Source: Hsuehochloa calcarea (Eukaryota > Streptophyta > Magnoliopsida > Poales > Poaceae). From it: 64,000 nucleotides of DNA. How positions within the stretch are numbered: position 1 is the first letter of the stretch; every line of letters begins with the position of its first letter. The notes under the pieces were generated by a model, which was given only the letters and a program-made list of their open reading frames with translations, made no database searches and was not told the DNA's origin. Location of the stretch: positions 18,715,232-18,779,231 of the forward strand of contig CM070599.1 in assembly GCA_036346395.1 (NCBI GenBank), given 5' to 3'. Position numbers and translations under genes: made by a program. Shown in pieces: positions 12,524 through 23,732 of this stretch.

Positions 12524-13687
12524 AACACTTGGTTTGACATGCGTCATCGTTAGTCTCAAAAGTTAAAAGTTGACATGGTTATAACTTGGTTACGACACGA
12601 ATGAGATGTTCGTGTGATTTAATTTATCAAAGTGGAAAACCACTTTGATATTGATTGATCCATATTATTACATATGTCTTGTGAAACTTTCTCTTGAATA
12701 AATGATTTATAACTTGGCTTTTGAAAACTAGATGGTCTAGGAATGTAAGATGTTGCGTTTTATGCCAAACTAGAACCACTAATGCTATCCCTTGATTGCC
12801 CAATATGCATAACTACTTTTCTTTGTGTAAGACTTGCGAGTACACTTGTGCTCAGCCAGATGTTTGCTGGCCTTTTTAGGTGAGGACGACATCGGGCCCG
12901 ATGAGCTCGTTAGTGCAGATTTAGGCGACACTAACGAGTAGTGCTATCATTTAACCCCCAGTCGGTTGCCTTGGGTTATGGGCATACCATGCTGGACCTT
13001 TTGGTTTATTTATCTTACTTTCACTGTTATTTATCACTCTTATTTGAATTTGGCCGGTCGGCCGTTATGTAATAGTTGTAGACCTAACTATTATGTTGTA
13101 TGTCTTTTGGATAGTTAATGTACGATGTTGTATGGATGTGATCAACGTTGAATGAGAGTATGAGCGTGTTGGTCGCTGATCCTGGGAGACAACACGACCT
13201 CATACTCGCTTTTATGAATCCAACTTTAACTTGTCTAAGCATTGGCTTTGACCGTTTGGAGAACCGATAATCATGTAGTGCTTGCAGAGGAGCAGCGCGC
13301 ATGATCACCGGGGCGCTAGTTTCAGTCGGGCTCCTCACTTGGATAGAGTTAAGGTGGAATTCATTTACTTGAGGCCCAGAGTTACTTCCTTAAGATCGGG
13401 ATTGCCTCGGTCTTATGGGATTAACCCGGGGGTCCTCACAGGCCGGCTGCCATGGTTGCACACGGGAAGGAAATAGAGTACAGAGAGCATGTCGAACGGT
13501 TGGAGGAAAAAGAAGACTAGAAAGTAGAAATAAATAGAAGGGAGGGAAGTACTAATCAGTACAAAGCAAATGGCCAATTGGTAGGGTCGGTGGTGGAAAC
13601 TTCAGAGCTCGAGAGCAAGGGAAAGATGGGTGACCGACGGGAATCCGGATTTTTTATTTTTATTATTTTTAGAAAAAGAAAGAAGAG

Positions 13688-13712
13688 CAAAATAAATAAA
13701 TAAATAAATTGG
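13688..13712. repeat. AAAT microsatellite
   Basis: About five tandem AAAT units lie in the minus-strand gypsy LTR. Confidence 0.8.
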
Positions 13713-14020
13713 GTCAAGAGATTAGAACAGATATTTTTCTGGAGATTTGAATTTGAATTTTCAGAATTTAGATTGGACAATGAAGTTTGGAATTTTGAGA
13801 TTTCCTTCCAGTATTACACATAAAATACAAATAAGATCAAAATAAATTCCAGACAACTTTTAAATAATTAATTTGAAATTAAATTTTAGAGAAAGAAAAA
13901 TTTGGGATGTTACACGTCGCCTCCCTCCGGCTCGGCTCCCTATGAAGGGATCGCAGCAATGCTACGATAGCACAAACAAAAATTTTACCGCGCAACCAAG
14001 GAACCACTGCTAGTAATAGA

Positions 14021-14173
14021 TCACAAGATTACCGCTAGATGAGCCGACCCGTAGCGGAAGTAGAGTTGTAGCGAGTTGATGCAGTCGTAGTCGTACTCAC
14101 GACGCGTGTCCTCCTTTGAGTGGTCGTACTTGTCGCGCGCCTGCTCCTCCGAGTGGTCATACTCACCGCGCAT
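14021..14173 (-). CDS. Small acidic leader ORF inside the copia LTR (hypothetical)
   Basis: This is a 50-codon frame from ATG (14173) to TGA (14021) on the minus strand, about 250 nt downstream of the LTR TATA box. It would lie in the transcribed leader. It contains a degenerate repeat of the form E-Y-D-H-S-E-E-Q, rich in Asp, Glu and Tyr. The same frame is kept in the LTR fragment at 27340-27480, although that copy lacks the ATG. I do not recognise the peptide. It may be an upstream ORF, or the frame may be preserved by chance because the underlying 30-odd bp DNA repeat is a multiple of three. Confidence 0.3.
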   Translation of the reverse strand: MRGEYDHSEEQARDKYDHSKEDTRREYDYDCINSLQLYFRYGSAHLAVIL

Positions 14174-14689
14174 CGCTCCTCCGAGTGCTCCTACTCACCA
14201 CGCGACTTCTCCTCCGACTCTGGTGGTCGTCACGAGTTGCGGATCGTCCTAGTGCTGATGCTTTGCAACAATACCTCTGAGGTATCCACACGTATGGGGC
14301 AGGATCACCACGCGCTGGAGTCCTAGCACCGGCAGCGTGGTTGGGAAGACGTGGCTATTAGGGTTTCCGGAGTTCTTCCAAAGATCATCCTCACCTTTTT
14401 ACCCCATGCCACCGCCCCTCTTTATATAGGCATCCATGATGGGTCTCGACCTTGGGGCCCATTAGGAACTCGTGGCCTATATGAATTCGGCTAACCGTCC
14501 AAATCAAATCCTAGTCCTTTAAGTGTGCGACCCTACAAGTTCATGTGTAATCGGTTATGACTCGGAAACTCTTTTTCGATCACCTGTCGTTAGCGGTACC
14601 AAGCAACACATAACGATTCCCAAATACACATAGAATATATCGGACGAACCTTGATGTAATATGATCTATGATCAGGTCCTCATCACTTA

Positions 14690-14840
14690 CGATCAGTTCG
14701 TATCTCCATACGATCAGGTTGTATTTGGTCACGACCAGTTCGTAACTCCTTACGACCAGGTTCTTACCATTCTGTGATTACGTTCGACTAGTCTACGACC
14801 AGCACGTATCTCTGTACGACTAGTCCGTAACTGATCGATC
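14690..14840. repeat. Palindromic repeat array in the copia LTR
   Basis: The array has about seven degenerate copies of a TACGACCAG...TTCGTA unit. Arms such as TACGA and TCGTA are mutually complementary. The same array is present at 38740-38900. Confidence 0.6.
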
Positions 14841-15587
14841 TAAGCGACCTAATCATGCATTCTCCCTTTGCCTCACGATGTCTGGTTGAACTCCAGGTGA
14901 GATGATGTGTCAACCATGGACTGTTCAATACTTTCTCGATCGAGTGTCGGATAACTTCATGTGGTCGACACTTCGACCACTAGTGCCATGGCCATGCACT
15001 TTCTTTATCTGGTCACCACGTGGGGCCCAGAGACATCTCTCCTGTTATGTTAGGAGGGGCAATTCCCATCTCGACCAGTCACATCCCTCCGCATGTTTCA
15101 TAGCATACCCGAAAGCTTCTTTTATAACTACCTAGTTACGAGTAGCGTTTGGTAACCCCTAAGAGTGCTATTACACATGTAGGGAATCATGCTAATCTCA
15201 GGTCTAAGGATTATACATCATCATTACTAGAGACCAACTAATTACACATAGATTCATAACAATCTCAATAGTGTCTCAATGATGGGTCTATCCAGCCCTA
15301 TGTTCTCTAACATGAGCTCACATTATTGATTCGATATCCCTATATCCATGACCGGTGAAATAGGGTCATCAATCAATATATGTACTAGTCATAGAGTCAC
15401 TGGTGTTCCGACTAGGGATACATTTAGAATGATGTCATATAAGTTAAAGAGTTCCACCAACAAGTCATATACTTATTGATCTATAACAAATGATTCATTC
15501 AAGGAACACGATAACATATTATCAAAAATTAAGAACATAATGAAATATCATCATCTCTATGATTGCCTCTGGGGCATATTTCCAACA

Positions 15588-17766
15588 CCCTGCGCCTCCT
15601 CTGGCTCGCCACCGACTCCTGTCGGCCCGGCCTCCAGCCGTCAGCGCTCAGCCCGTGCGCCGGTCCTGGCTCGGCGCACCCTACGCCACCTCGGTTCCCC
15701 TTGGCCCGGCCTCTCCTCCCTCTCCGCTCTGGGCTCCACGCGCACCTCCATCGGCCCACGGCCGCCACCCTCGACCTATGGCCGCCGTCGCCTGCGCCCC
15801 CGACTTAGCCCGGTTTTGATCTTTCCTCAGTGGATCTGGTCCCCTACCCCGTTTTAAGGTTTGATGTCGATTTATTACTTCTTTTCATGAGTTGGATACT
15901 TGTGGTTTATGCATGTAAGATGAACTGGGGTGGAGGATGCACTTGAAGTGGGCTCTTACGGTTCTGGGCACTAAGGTACAACCCCCTCTTCTACTTCTCT
16001 ACCTTGCTCCCCGCTTGCTCTGTGATGCAGAATGGATGAATGATGTGGGCTTTCGCTGTATGTGCATTCTGGGCATGTGGAGTTCCTATGGTGGTCTTGG
16101 GTTGGGCAAAAACAGAATGGGGAAGGAAGGGTGGGTTTGTGATGGAGTACTGCTAGTGTTCCTGTGACGAGCTTAGTTCATATTGGGGGTTTCTTATGGG
16201 AGAAAAATGGTTTACCTGGTCTGTTTGGTTCGGGAAGCGTAGTGGTGGTGACCGAGTGGTTGTCGTCTTGTTCTTCGGTGCTTTAGGTCCTTGTTCTTGT
16301 CGGCCGGGCGGTGTTCGGTTGGTCGTCGATGGTTCAACACCGTCGCCGATGGCGTCCACGCTCTGTCGGTCTTCCCCATCACCTTGAGCTCCTCTCCTCC
16401 TTGCTCTCTGTGGGTTGTGGCTTGCTCAGTGGGTCTGCTGGCCTGGGTAGTGGAAAGCTTAGTTGTGGCTTGGCTTGGCCTTGCTTTGGCTTGGTGGTGC
16501 TTGTGCTCTTGCTGGCTTTGAGGTGAATGAGTTGTGAGGCTTGAATGGGGGGATGCAGTCGACTGGGGGATGTATCTGGCTGCCTTCCCTTGTGATCCAT
16601 GTGTCACCTTTTTTGCCCTTGTGTTCATCCGAAGGGCTCTCACCATATATTTTTGGGTTGTGGGCATTTTGGTCCATTGGCTAGCAATTCAATATACGAG
16701 GGATTCTCTGTAGTCGAGGCGAATCGGTATACGCAGGTGTTGGATTCTAGAACACCGAGTGATGAAACCTATGGAAATAAGATAGTGTCGAATACTTAGA
16801 TTAGTCTAGGTATCGCTTGTATCCAGGTGCCAACTGATCTGGGTTAGCCTAGGTGGCTTGAAAATGAAGATGTCGTTTAACCTAGCTTGGTGTGGGTAGT
16901 CTCGATACTCAGGGTGCTGGCTAATCTAGGTTGATCTGGGAACCGCGATGATTCCTATGGTATTCTGACGGCAATCCATTTTATTACAACTCTCTTTTAT
17001 TGGTTTTGAACTGCTAGAGGTCTTCTGGTTGGTTCGCGAACAATGGAGCTAGGAATGGTGCTTCGGATTGGGTCGAATGATGGGTTCGATAGCTGGTAAT
17101 CGGTGGACGATGGTACAAGGAGGGCTTCACTACATGCAGTGCAAGATTTAGATATTTCCTTTTATAATAAACTCGGTTGTAATTTATATAGTGATCTGAG
17201 GTAATTATTTGTTGTAATTAATTCAAGAGTGCGGCAAGGTTGTATTATTACTCTTCAATTTCATTTCTAATTCATGGAGATGGTTTCTTGTAGTAATTCT
17301 GAATAACAATGCTTTAATTTCACTTGCAATGAAATCATATTGTGATTTATTTTTGAGATTGACAGAACGATGCATGTTCTTTTGTAACGACTCTTCCAAA
17401 AGATTATGAAATTACCTAGATGATTTATTCTTTTGTAACTTAAACAAAGTTGTAATTATATTGTGTAATTGTGGTAATGTATTCTTGTATTTAACTCTAG
17501 GCTCGTGTTTAATGTTTCACCTTTGATTGCAATGGATTTTCATAACTGATTCGGAGTTATACTCGATATTATATGCTTGACTTAGTAATTTAGATTGAAA
17601 TCTATGTTGATGAACTCCGGATAATATTATTTAATAGAAACTTTGTTTAGCAAAGCGATTAATATTATTATGACTTTATGCTTTGTTTGCGTTTAGAAAT
17701 TTTAATTTACTACTAATTAGCAATTAATGTTGTTTTAGATTAGTCTGATTTTTCGGGTCCTCACAG
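15588..17766 (+). other. Old LTR remnant, plus strand, ending CCTCACA
   Basis: A GC-rich first part (15588-15800) continues the sequence left of the copia solo LTR (13915-13942). A T-rich body with no domain follows. It ends GGGTCCTCACA at 17766, the same 3' end as the gypsy LTRs at 13440 and 38266. I read it as the 3' part of an old plus-strand gypsy-type LTR. Several overlapping open frames at 15540-16680 have no recognisable motif. No coding call is made. Confidence 0.45.
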
Positions 17767-18240
17767 CCCCCGCCCCTCTACCTTCCCCGCATCGCCCCTC
17801 TCGCCCCTCTGGCACCTCGGCCTCATCGCCAACTCAGCTTTTTCTCTCACCCCCTTCGCCTTGTCTACCGAGAATGTCGCCCTCGGCCTTCTCCGCCTCG
17901 CCCCCCGCCCCACTCGCCCCTCTGCCTTCCCTGCCTCGCCCCTCCACCCCTCTCGCCCCTCCGGCTCGCCCACCGCCTCTCGCCCCTTCCGCCTCTCTCG
18001 CCCCATTCGTTACCCACCCCCATGCACTTGCGCACGTCGCCCCCTCCCCGTATCCCCCTTCTCGACCGAAAGCAAGAGAAGGCGAGGCACAAAGCCTTTG
18101 CTTTGGGCCGCCGCACCGCCAACACTGCCCTCACCCCGCGGGAGAGGGAGGGAGCCGGTGGCTTGGGCGTCGCGCGACTGGACGGCATGGCGTCGGGGCG
18201 GCATGGAAGTAGTGGCGTGGAGGGACGGCGTGATGGGGCA
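17767..18240. other. GC-rich, cytosine-biased stretch
   Basis: This is pyrimidine-rich sequence with repeated CGCCCCTC/CCGCCTC words. It resembles the GC-rich leaders of the gypsy LTRs at 20440-20760 and 26890-27200. Long frames on both strands reflect composition. No domain is seen. Confidence 0.5.
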
Positions 18241-18248
18241 AGTGGGAG

Positions 18249-18698
18249 GTGATGGGAGCAGGCGCTGGCGACGGCGTCGACGGCAATGACGCGACCGAGG
18301 TGGAGTGGTGGTCAGCTCACATGGCAAACTGCCACCTTATGTGCGAAGACTCGTTCAAAATGTCCAGTGCATGGCGGTTGCAAGCTACGAAGAATCGTGC
18401 ATACATGGCGGTTGCAACTCCCACAATACAAAAGGTACTCCGCTCTTCTCCTCCTTTTTCTTCCACTTCTCCACTTCACAACTCCAGCTTATTAGCTCCC
18501 TTTCTCTCCTACTCTCTGCTGCATCTTCGCCGTCGTGAGGGAGCGTGGCATCTTCGCCGGCGTGAGGGAGCGTGGCATCTTCGTCATTTGGGTAATTTTT
18601 TGGTTCAACTGAGCACCTTGTTTTGGGCAGTGTATTTCATACTTAACAACTTGTATTTCTTCAATTTTGCAACCTCAAGGCTTATTTCTCTTTTATAA
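18249..18698 (+). CDS. Unrecognised ORF with a 9-residue tandem repeat
   Basis: This is a 149-codon open frame. A 27-bp unit starting at 18521 and 18548, with a partial third at 18575, encodes an in-frame repeat around L-R-R-R-E-G-A-W-H. The last 40 residues are hydrophobic and aromatic. I recognise no family. It starts in a GC-rich stretch and ends in AT-rich sequence. It may be an old captured exon or merely an open stretch in LTR debris; I favour the second. Confidence 0.15.
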   Translation: MMGAGAGDGVDGNDATEVEWWSAHMANCHLMCEDSFKMSSAWRLQATKNRAYMAVATPTIQKVLRSSPPFSSTSPLHNSSLLAPFLSYSLLHLRRREGAWHLRRREGAWHLRHLGNFLVQLSTLFWAVYFILNNLYFFNFATSRLISLL

Positions 18699-20191
18699 GC
18701 CTTTTCGAACAAATGATATACAATATACATTCACATGTGCCTGAAGAGATAATTGTTCAAAATCAGTCATTGAATGATGCTCTCAATCAAGCATGATAAT
18801 CTGCTAAAATAGTCGGGCAGTATAGCAGTATAGCTCCTTTCTGGTGGTAAATTTGCATAGGAAGCATCCCTATTCTGAATGGTGGACTTCAAGAACTACT
18901 CTTTTAACACTTTATTGGACACATTGTAACTTGTGGTATAATTAGTTGATGCTTTCTTCAGATTACAATATTCTGCTACATGTACACTATGGGAATTTGA
19001 TAGAATTGTATTTTGTCACGTAAGACATAACATGTGTACACCTTCGATGTTTGTAGAAAATCTATCATGTCCTCTTTTTTTAATCAAGGAAGTTTTATCC
19101 CATTTAAAATTACAACTTCCCTACATTTTGACACCCTACCGTATTCATTGTTTTTGGGTTTGCTTTTAGGTGTGTTATACATGACTAATGTGCTTGCCAT
19201 CAAATTTTTTGTTCACCCCACATTTTTTTATTTTCGGAACATGGGATGTTGCGCTCTGCGCTCAAGTAGATGCAACCTTTCAGCGAGCTTTTCCTTGACT
19301 TCAGTGGTGCCCTGTGATGTTTTGTTATGGCCTTGTGTTCTTCTGAATCGGCCAAGTTTTGTGTTGATTGGCTTCCTTGCCTTTGTGACTGACTATTTGT
19401 TCCCTGCAACATTTTATTAGGCCTTACTGCGATAGGAATCTAATTTACACCACAAACAGCGAGAACATACAACATGAATAATGTTTTGATCTGTTTTATG
19501 TCATTGCTCCAGTGGTAATTGTGCTTCCGTAGTTAGCAGTTCAGTAACTTGGAATTGTCCTTTAGGCTGAGGTAGTGGAACACATAATGATTGTTACCAG
19601 TCATTGATCTTGTCATGAGAATTGAATACATCTTGCAATGATGCATTGTTTGTTCTCAAGGAAATTCTTATCATTTTGATGGCCATTAATGAAAGAAAAA
19701 TGTTTCGAAGAAGTTGTTGTATTTTATTGTATCCGCGTATAAGAGGTGACTTTGATACTTTGTCCATACTGGGTTGATGATTATAAACTTATTCTCTCTA
19801 ATGGAATCGAATGTACCTCTTCCGCATTATCTGTGAAAGAAATTTTATTAATTCAATTCGCTGCTGTAAATATGTGAAATCTTCAATGCCATCATGTACG
19901 TACGATTGATGTATTACATACACCGTACTTGCTGAGTGTACTTTTCTGATATTTTTTTTCCTTTCTGCTTCTCAAACCATTTTGTAAAGCCAGCACATTT
20001 CTTCTTCTTTAACGAATACAGCCTTATTTATGTTGTTAACATAGTCTTATTTGATTTTGAGTAAAAGAATTGGTCTTGTTTATTCTACGTGGGGCTAAAA
20101 TGGAAAATTGGTTGATACAAGTTGTTCATGTAGGAATTCATTGTACTAGGATGGTGCTGCAACTCGTCTAAGTGAACATTGTGTCTAATTG
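18699..20191. other. AT-rich low-feature stretch
   Basis: There are no terminal repeats, no known domain and no obvious repeat shared with the rest of the window. Composition is intron-like or UTR-like (T-rich, sparse long frames). A 128-codon frame at 19034-19420 is hydrophobic with no motif. It could be low-copy host sequence trapped between elements. Confidence 0.4.
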
Positions 20192-20764
20192 TGTGGCATC
20201 CCGTTTTCGGACGGTAAATAGTGCCTCCGTTTGGTTTTCGGTTTTCGTTTGATTTTCATTTTGTCGCTTTAATTCCAAAAAAACTCCAATCTTCCTCTAA
20301 GCTCTGTTTGTGTTTTAAACCTACCTTCAAATTCCGAATTCAAAATTCAAATTGAATTCACCTTTTTCATATTTTGGACCCCTCCCAAAATATGCCTCTC
20401 ACCGGTTTGGTTGGGCCCAGCCCCATCTTTCCCAGCCCACTTAATTTTCCCCCCTCACGGGCCGCTCTCTCCCCGGTCTCTTTCTCTTTTTCCTCTCCCC
20501 CCCGACCCACCATTCGCCTCCGGCCCGGCCCGCTCGTACCCCTCCTCCTTTTTCTTTCCGCCGACCTCGGCCACTTCGCCCCATCACATTCCCCCGCTCT
20601 TCCCCAGTGCGCCGCCCTCCCCGAGCTGATTTCATCTACTCCCCTCGGCCTCTCCGCCCATCGCTAGCCTCCCCTCAGCCCGTCTTCCACAGCCGAGCGC
20701 CACCCCCACCTCTGCCGCTGCGTCGCCCGGCCTCCACCTCCTTCCCTCGCTCAACCTGTCTTCT
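20192..20764 (+). mobile_element. 5' part of a gypsy-type LTR, plus strand
   Basis: It opens TGTGGCATCCC at 20192, close to the TGTAACATCC start of the other gypsy LTRs. It runs through an AT-rich stretch into a cytosine-rich leader before being cut by the minus-strand LTR at 20765. A continuation may be the GC-rich sequence at 26890 onward, on the far side of the insertions; that is inferred only from composition. Confidence 0.45.
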
Positions 20765-21405
20765 TGTCGGACCTGGGAGTAACACCCCCAAACCCTCTGT
20801 ACATTTCTGAACTAGTCTCATGATCAGTAGCTAGTTCACACAGTAAATAAATATGGTAACATCCATAATTCACATAACTTTATTAATAAACAAAGTTGAT
20901 TACAAGAAAGACTTACAAGCCAACGATAAACAAACACAGCGGAAGACGAAGAAGTAGTGGAGTCCAGCTGATCTGCACAGGCAATCGACTGGGGTAGCGG
21001 CCTAGTCGTCGAGATCAACACCGGTAGCGAAGTCCTTATCCTCTAAAATTTATTTGCATGCAGCAAGGGTGAGCACAACTACTGTGCTCGCAAGTTACAG
21101 CCAATAACAGAGTTAATGCATGCATGGATATATCAAAGGAAGGCATATTGGTTGAATTTGCATAAAGCAATATTTTCTTTAAATATTTGTACAAAGTTCC
21201 AAAGCAGTTATTTTATAACTAAAATTCATTTTATAAATTCTCAAGTTTTATAGTAGGATAACATCCATATGAAGTATGGTGATGGACACCCTCCTATCAC
21301 ATGGCTTCCTGCCCAACTTCCTATTTGGATAGAAATCCAAAACCATTTGATAAAGTCTTTTGAAAACAAAATCAAAGTCTAACTTTGAGTGGCTTTTCTC
21401 AACAT

Positions 21406-21454
21406 GTCCATGACCGTGGACACAACTATTTGAATAGTTTTACACTCTGCAAAG
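21406..21454 (-). promoter_or_regulatory. Triple-palindrome LTR module, copy 3
   Basis: GTCCATGACCGTGGAC, then CTATTTGAATAG and CTCTGCAAAG, each with one base off the perfect palindrome of copy 1. Confidence 0.55.
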
Positions 21455-22660
21455 GTGGTATAACTTTACCCACAAGACATGAATTCTCTAGTTTGTTTGG
21501 CATCCGTCGATCCCACTGCTCACTACCTTAGGTTAGCAGTCTAGAGCATGTGTCAAGGCCTTTACAATGCGTCATTCCACCGTAGTCCTGCCTCGCTAAG
21601 GATTCACCCCCATTGGATAGAAACCCGCCGGGTTCAGGCCCCCTCTTGCGCCAGATGTTGGATGGAAGGAAATAGATAAATGCTAAACCCAAATATGAGG
21701 GAATACATAAAAGTAGGTCATTCTGACACCCACACATCAACATGGCACAACCACGGTGTAACATTAAAAATTAGATAGCCAGGTCCCTCCCAGTCGAGAC
21801 ATGTGGAAGTACGATGTGGCTTGGCAAGATGCGGTTCGAAGACCGGTCCTTAACTGACTTGGGCGACTTCCAAAATAACCCTTGGGTCTCAATCCTACCC
21901 AGATTAGGCCCGTGCATAAACCTGCACCCACCAAGCATCCATTTCGCCCAAGTACAAACCAACTTTTCGTTTTTGCTTTTCAAAATCATTTGCGAAATCT
22001 TCCACGACAAACCAATGTCATAGACTTTTAAACAATAGTTAATCATTTGGCTAAAATTCCCCAGACTAAACATTTTTGGTCTAAGCAAGTCTTTGCATAA
22101 TATTTCCAAATGATCTCAGTTCATACTATCGTATCAACTAGGTTTTTATCTAGGGTGACAATATATTTTATTCAAATTTCAACATTGGCCATACAAAGGA
22201 TTTAGGCATAACTATATATTTAAAATAGATATTTAAATTACATTGAATAAAAATAAGCATGCAATAATAATTTAAAACATAATTTAAATAATTTGAAATA
22301 ATAGGATCAAATATGATCAAAGGTATAACTTGCCTTGCTTGGTTAAATGTTGTTCTTAAACGGCGTCGAATTCCGGTTCTCCGAAGTCGTTGAAATCTAT
22401 ACGCGTAAACTATCCAAATTCAAATAACATTCAAATGGAAATCCAAATAAAATCCAAAAATTATAAGATAAATATTGGAAGGAATATATAGACTTTATAT
22501 GAATATAGGAATTTGAATCGACAATATCGGAGTTCGTATGAAGGAGAACGAACATCCAGAAGTTTGGATAGCACAAAAAAAGATGGAATCCGAGTACTAC
22601 TCTTCTTCTGAGAACTGTTACTTCGAACACTGTTTATCTCCAAGTATTGTTCATCTTGTG

Positions 22661-22929
22661 TGGTCGGAAGGAGTTATGACGACACTGGTCGAAAGAAAGG
22701 TTTCCATTGGTCGAGAGAGAATTCTACTGCACTGGTAAAAAAAAGGTTTCGATTGACTGGTCGAAAGAGATTTCAACTGCACTGGTCAAAAGAAAAGTTT
22801 CGACTGCACTGATCGAAAGAGATTTTGACAACACTGGTCGGAAAGAAACGCTATGACTTCCTAGTCAGTCGAAGGAAGGTTTCGACAACACTGGTCGTAG
22901 GATGGGTTTCAATAGTACTGGTCGTGTCG
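22661..22929. repeat. Minisatellite with CACTGGTCGAAAGA units
   Basis: The array has about eight degenerate units of 30-40 bp built on CACTGGTCGAAAGAAAGG and TTTCGACTG. GGTCGAAA and TTTCGAC are partly complementary, so neighbouring units can pair. It is absent from the sister LTRs at 1, 43496 and 62730. Confidence 0.75.
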
Positions 22930-23381
22930 GTAGTGCGCAAAATAGTGCACGACGAATAGTGGCGCCAGTGAGGAGAGAGAACGTGTGGTAAGACACGATG
23001 AAGCGAACTCAATAGTGTCAATGGCTTGGCGAGAGGACCTTCAGTGGTGACGCAGTCCGACCAAGAAGACATTCGATGGGCGACGGCTGACGTCGTCATC
23101 GTGAGCAAATGGAGAGGAGTTAGCGGTTGAGGTTTGCGGCGAAATGAAGAGGGAATTAAGGGGAACACAACGCTCACCTCGGTTGTGGTGGAACGAGCAC
23201 GGTCGGCCGGCGGTGGCAACGACGCGCAAAATGGACCAAATAAATAACAAAAATAAAATAAAATCTAAAAATCATGAAATAAAATACTAAAAATTAGAGG
23301 ATGAATTTAGATAAATTTTGGAGGAAGAATCAACGGGTTTAGAGTTTGTACGAGAGAGAACGAATTTTTCGAATGAATTAA

Positions 23382-23732
23382 ATGGGAATGCAAGGAAATG
23401 ATGAGGATATCCCGACTACTTATGAGGCTGTTTATGAAGCAAGAGCTACACTTCTCAAACAAAAGGTGCAATTATTTTTTAACAAGTTTCTTTGTGTTTT
23501 CCGTGAGAATTGGACACTACGTAAATGTAATACTTTGTGCATTCTCAGGTTCGACAAGCTTAAAGTCTTTGGAACCGAGAGGGAGGTCGGAGCCAAAGCA
23601 ATAGAGGAGCACAAGGAAGAGGGTAACCATATTTGTTGGCTAGTGATGAAGAACAAGAAGGTCAAAACGGTTGGGAAGGAGAAAGTCAAGCAGACCATGT
23701 GGGCTGATAAAGGAGCGAAAAAGCCCGTGTGA
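23382..23732 (+). CDS. Unrecognised lysine-rich ORF (116 codons)
   Basis: This open frame lies just after the truncated minus-strand LTR and before the gypsy LTR-like region. The N-terminal third is acidic and helical-looking. The middle (about 23469-23551) looks like an AT-rich intron with GT...AG ends, although splicing there would shift the frame. The C-terminal half is rich in Lys, Glu and Val. No family is recognised. It may be the tail of an element-encoded ORF or a captured exon pair. Confidence 0.25.
   Translation: MGMQGNDEDIPTTYEAVYEARATLLKQKVQLFFNKFLCVFRENWTLRKCNTLCILRFDKLKVFGTEREVGAKAIEEHKEEGNHICWLVMKNKKVKTVGKEKVKQTMWADKGAKKPV

Larger units (their letters stand above)
2776..13440 (+). 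mobile_element. Ty3/gypsy solo LTR, plus strand, carrying a nested copia element
   Basis: It starts TGTAACATCC at 2776 and ends GGTCCTCACA at 13440. The flanking 5 bp are GGCCG on both sides (2771-2775 and 13441-13445), which is an exact target-site duplication. Without the nested copia element it is about 5.6 kb, unusually long. Its 3' portion (about 11100-13440) aligns with 35930-38266, including the palindrome module. There is no primer site, polypurine tract or gag/pol, so it is a solo LTR left by recombination. Internally it carries three diverged repeats spaced about 190 bp or multiples, and a GC-rich segment (9180-9980). Confidence 0.85.
1..13914 (-). mobile_element. Ty3/gypsy long LTR, minus strand, split by a nested insertion
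   Basis: The LTR body occupies 1-2775 and 13446-13914. On the minus strand it opens TGTAACATCCC (ending at 13914 on this strand). Its far end lies just left of the window, judging by alignment with the LTR copies at 43496 and 62730. It has the palindrome module near 667-714, an AT-rich stretch at 1200-1750 and a GC-rich leader at 2000-2770, in the same order as the LTRs at 20765 and 43496. Native length without the insertion is about 3.3 kb. No polypurine tract or primer site follows at 13915, so it looks like a solo LTR. The very long LTR fits the Tekay/Del chromovirus group, which is an inference. Confidence 0.75.
13943..15587 (-). mobile_element. Angela/Houba-type copia solo LTR, minus strand
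   Basis: On the minus strand it opens TGTTGGAAATATGCCCC at 15587 and ends GATCCCTTCA at 13943. The flanks CCCTA (13938-13942) and CCCTG (15588-15592) are a target duplication with one mismatch. Length is 1645 bp. A TATA-like CCTATATAAAG lies at 14420-14430 on the minus strand. The LTR also carries an array of TACGACCAG/TTCGTA-like repeats (14690-14840) and a short acidic leader ORF. There is no internal region, hence a solo LTR. The TGTTGGAAATATGCCC opening is shared by many grass copia LTRs of this group. Confidence 0.85.
20765..23380 (-). mobile_element. Ty3/gypsy long LTR, minus strand, right end truncated
   Basis: Its left end TGTCGGACC at 20765 corresponds to the TGTCGGGACCC ends at 43496 and 62730. 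It aligns in order with those LTRs and with 1-2770: the CACAGGCAATCGACTGGGG segment near 20978, the palindrome module (21406-21454), the AT-rich part and a GC-rich leader (23040-23220). It carries a private minisatellite (22661-22929). No GTTACA end is found, so the right boundary near 23380 is approximate. Confidence 0.7.

Noticed and set aside
17761..18327. Several overlapping Pro/Arg/Ala-rich frames
   Set aside because: Cytosine-biased low-complexity sequence opens frames in all directions; no motif or codon pattern favours one.
20374..20810. Pro/Ser-rich frames on both strands
   Set aside because: They lie in a pyrimidine-rich LTR leader and cross an LTR boundary at 20765.
22661..22929. 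CRISPR-like regularly spaced repeats
   Set aside because: Units are degenerate with no constant repeat and unique spacers, in a plant nuclear setting; a minisatellite.
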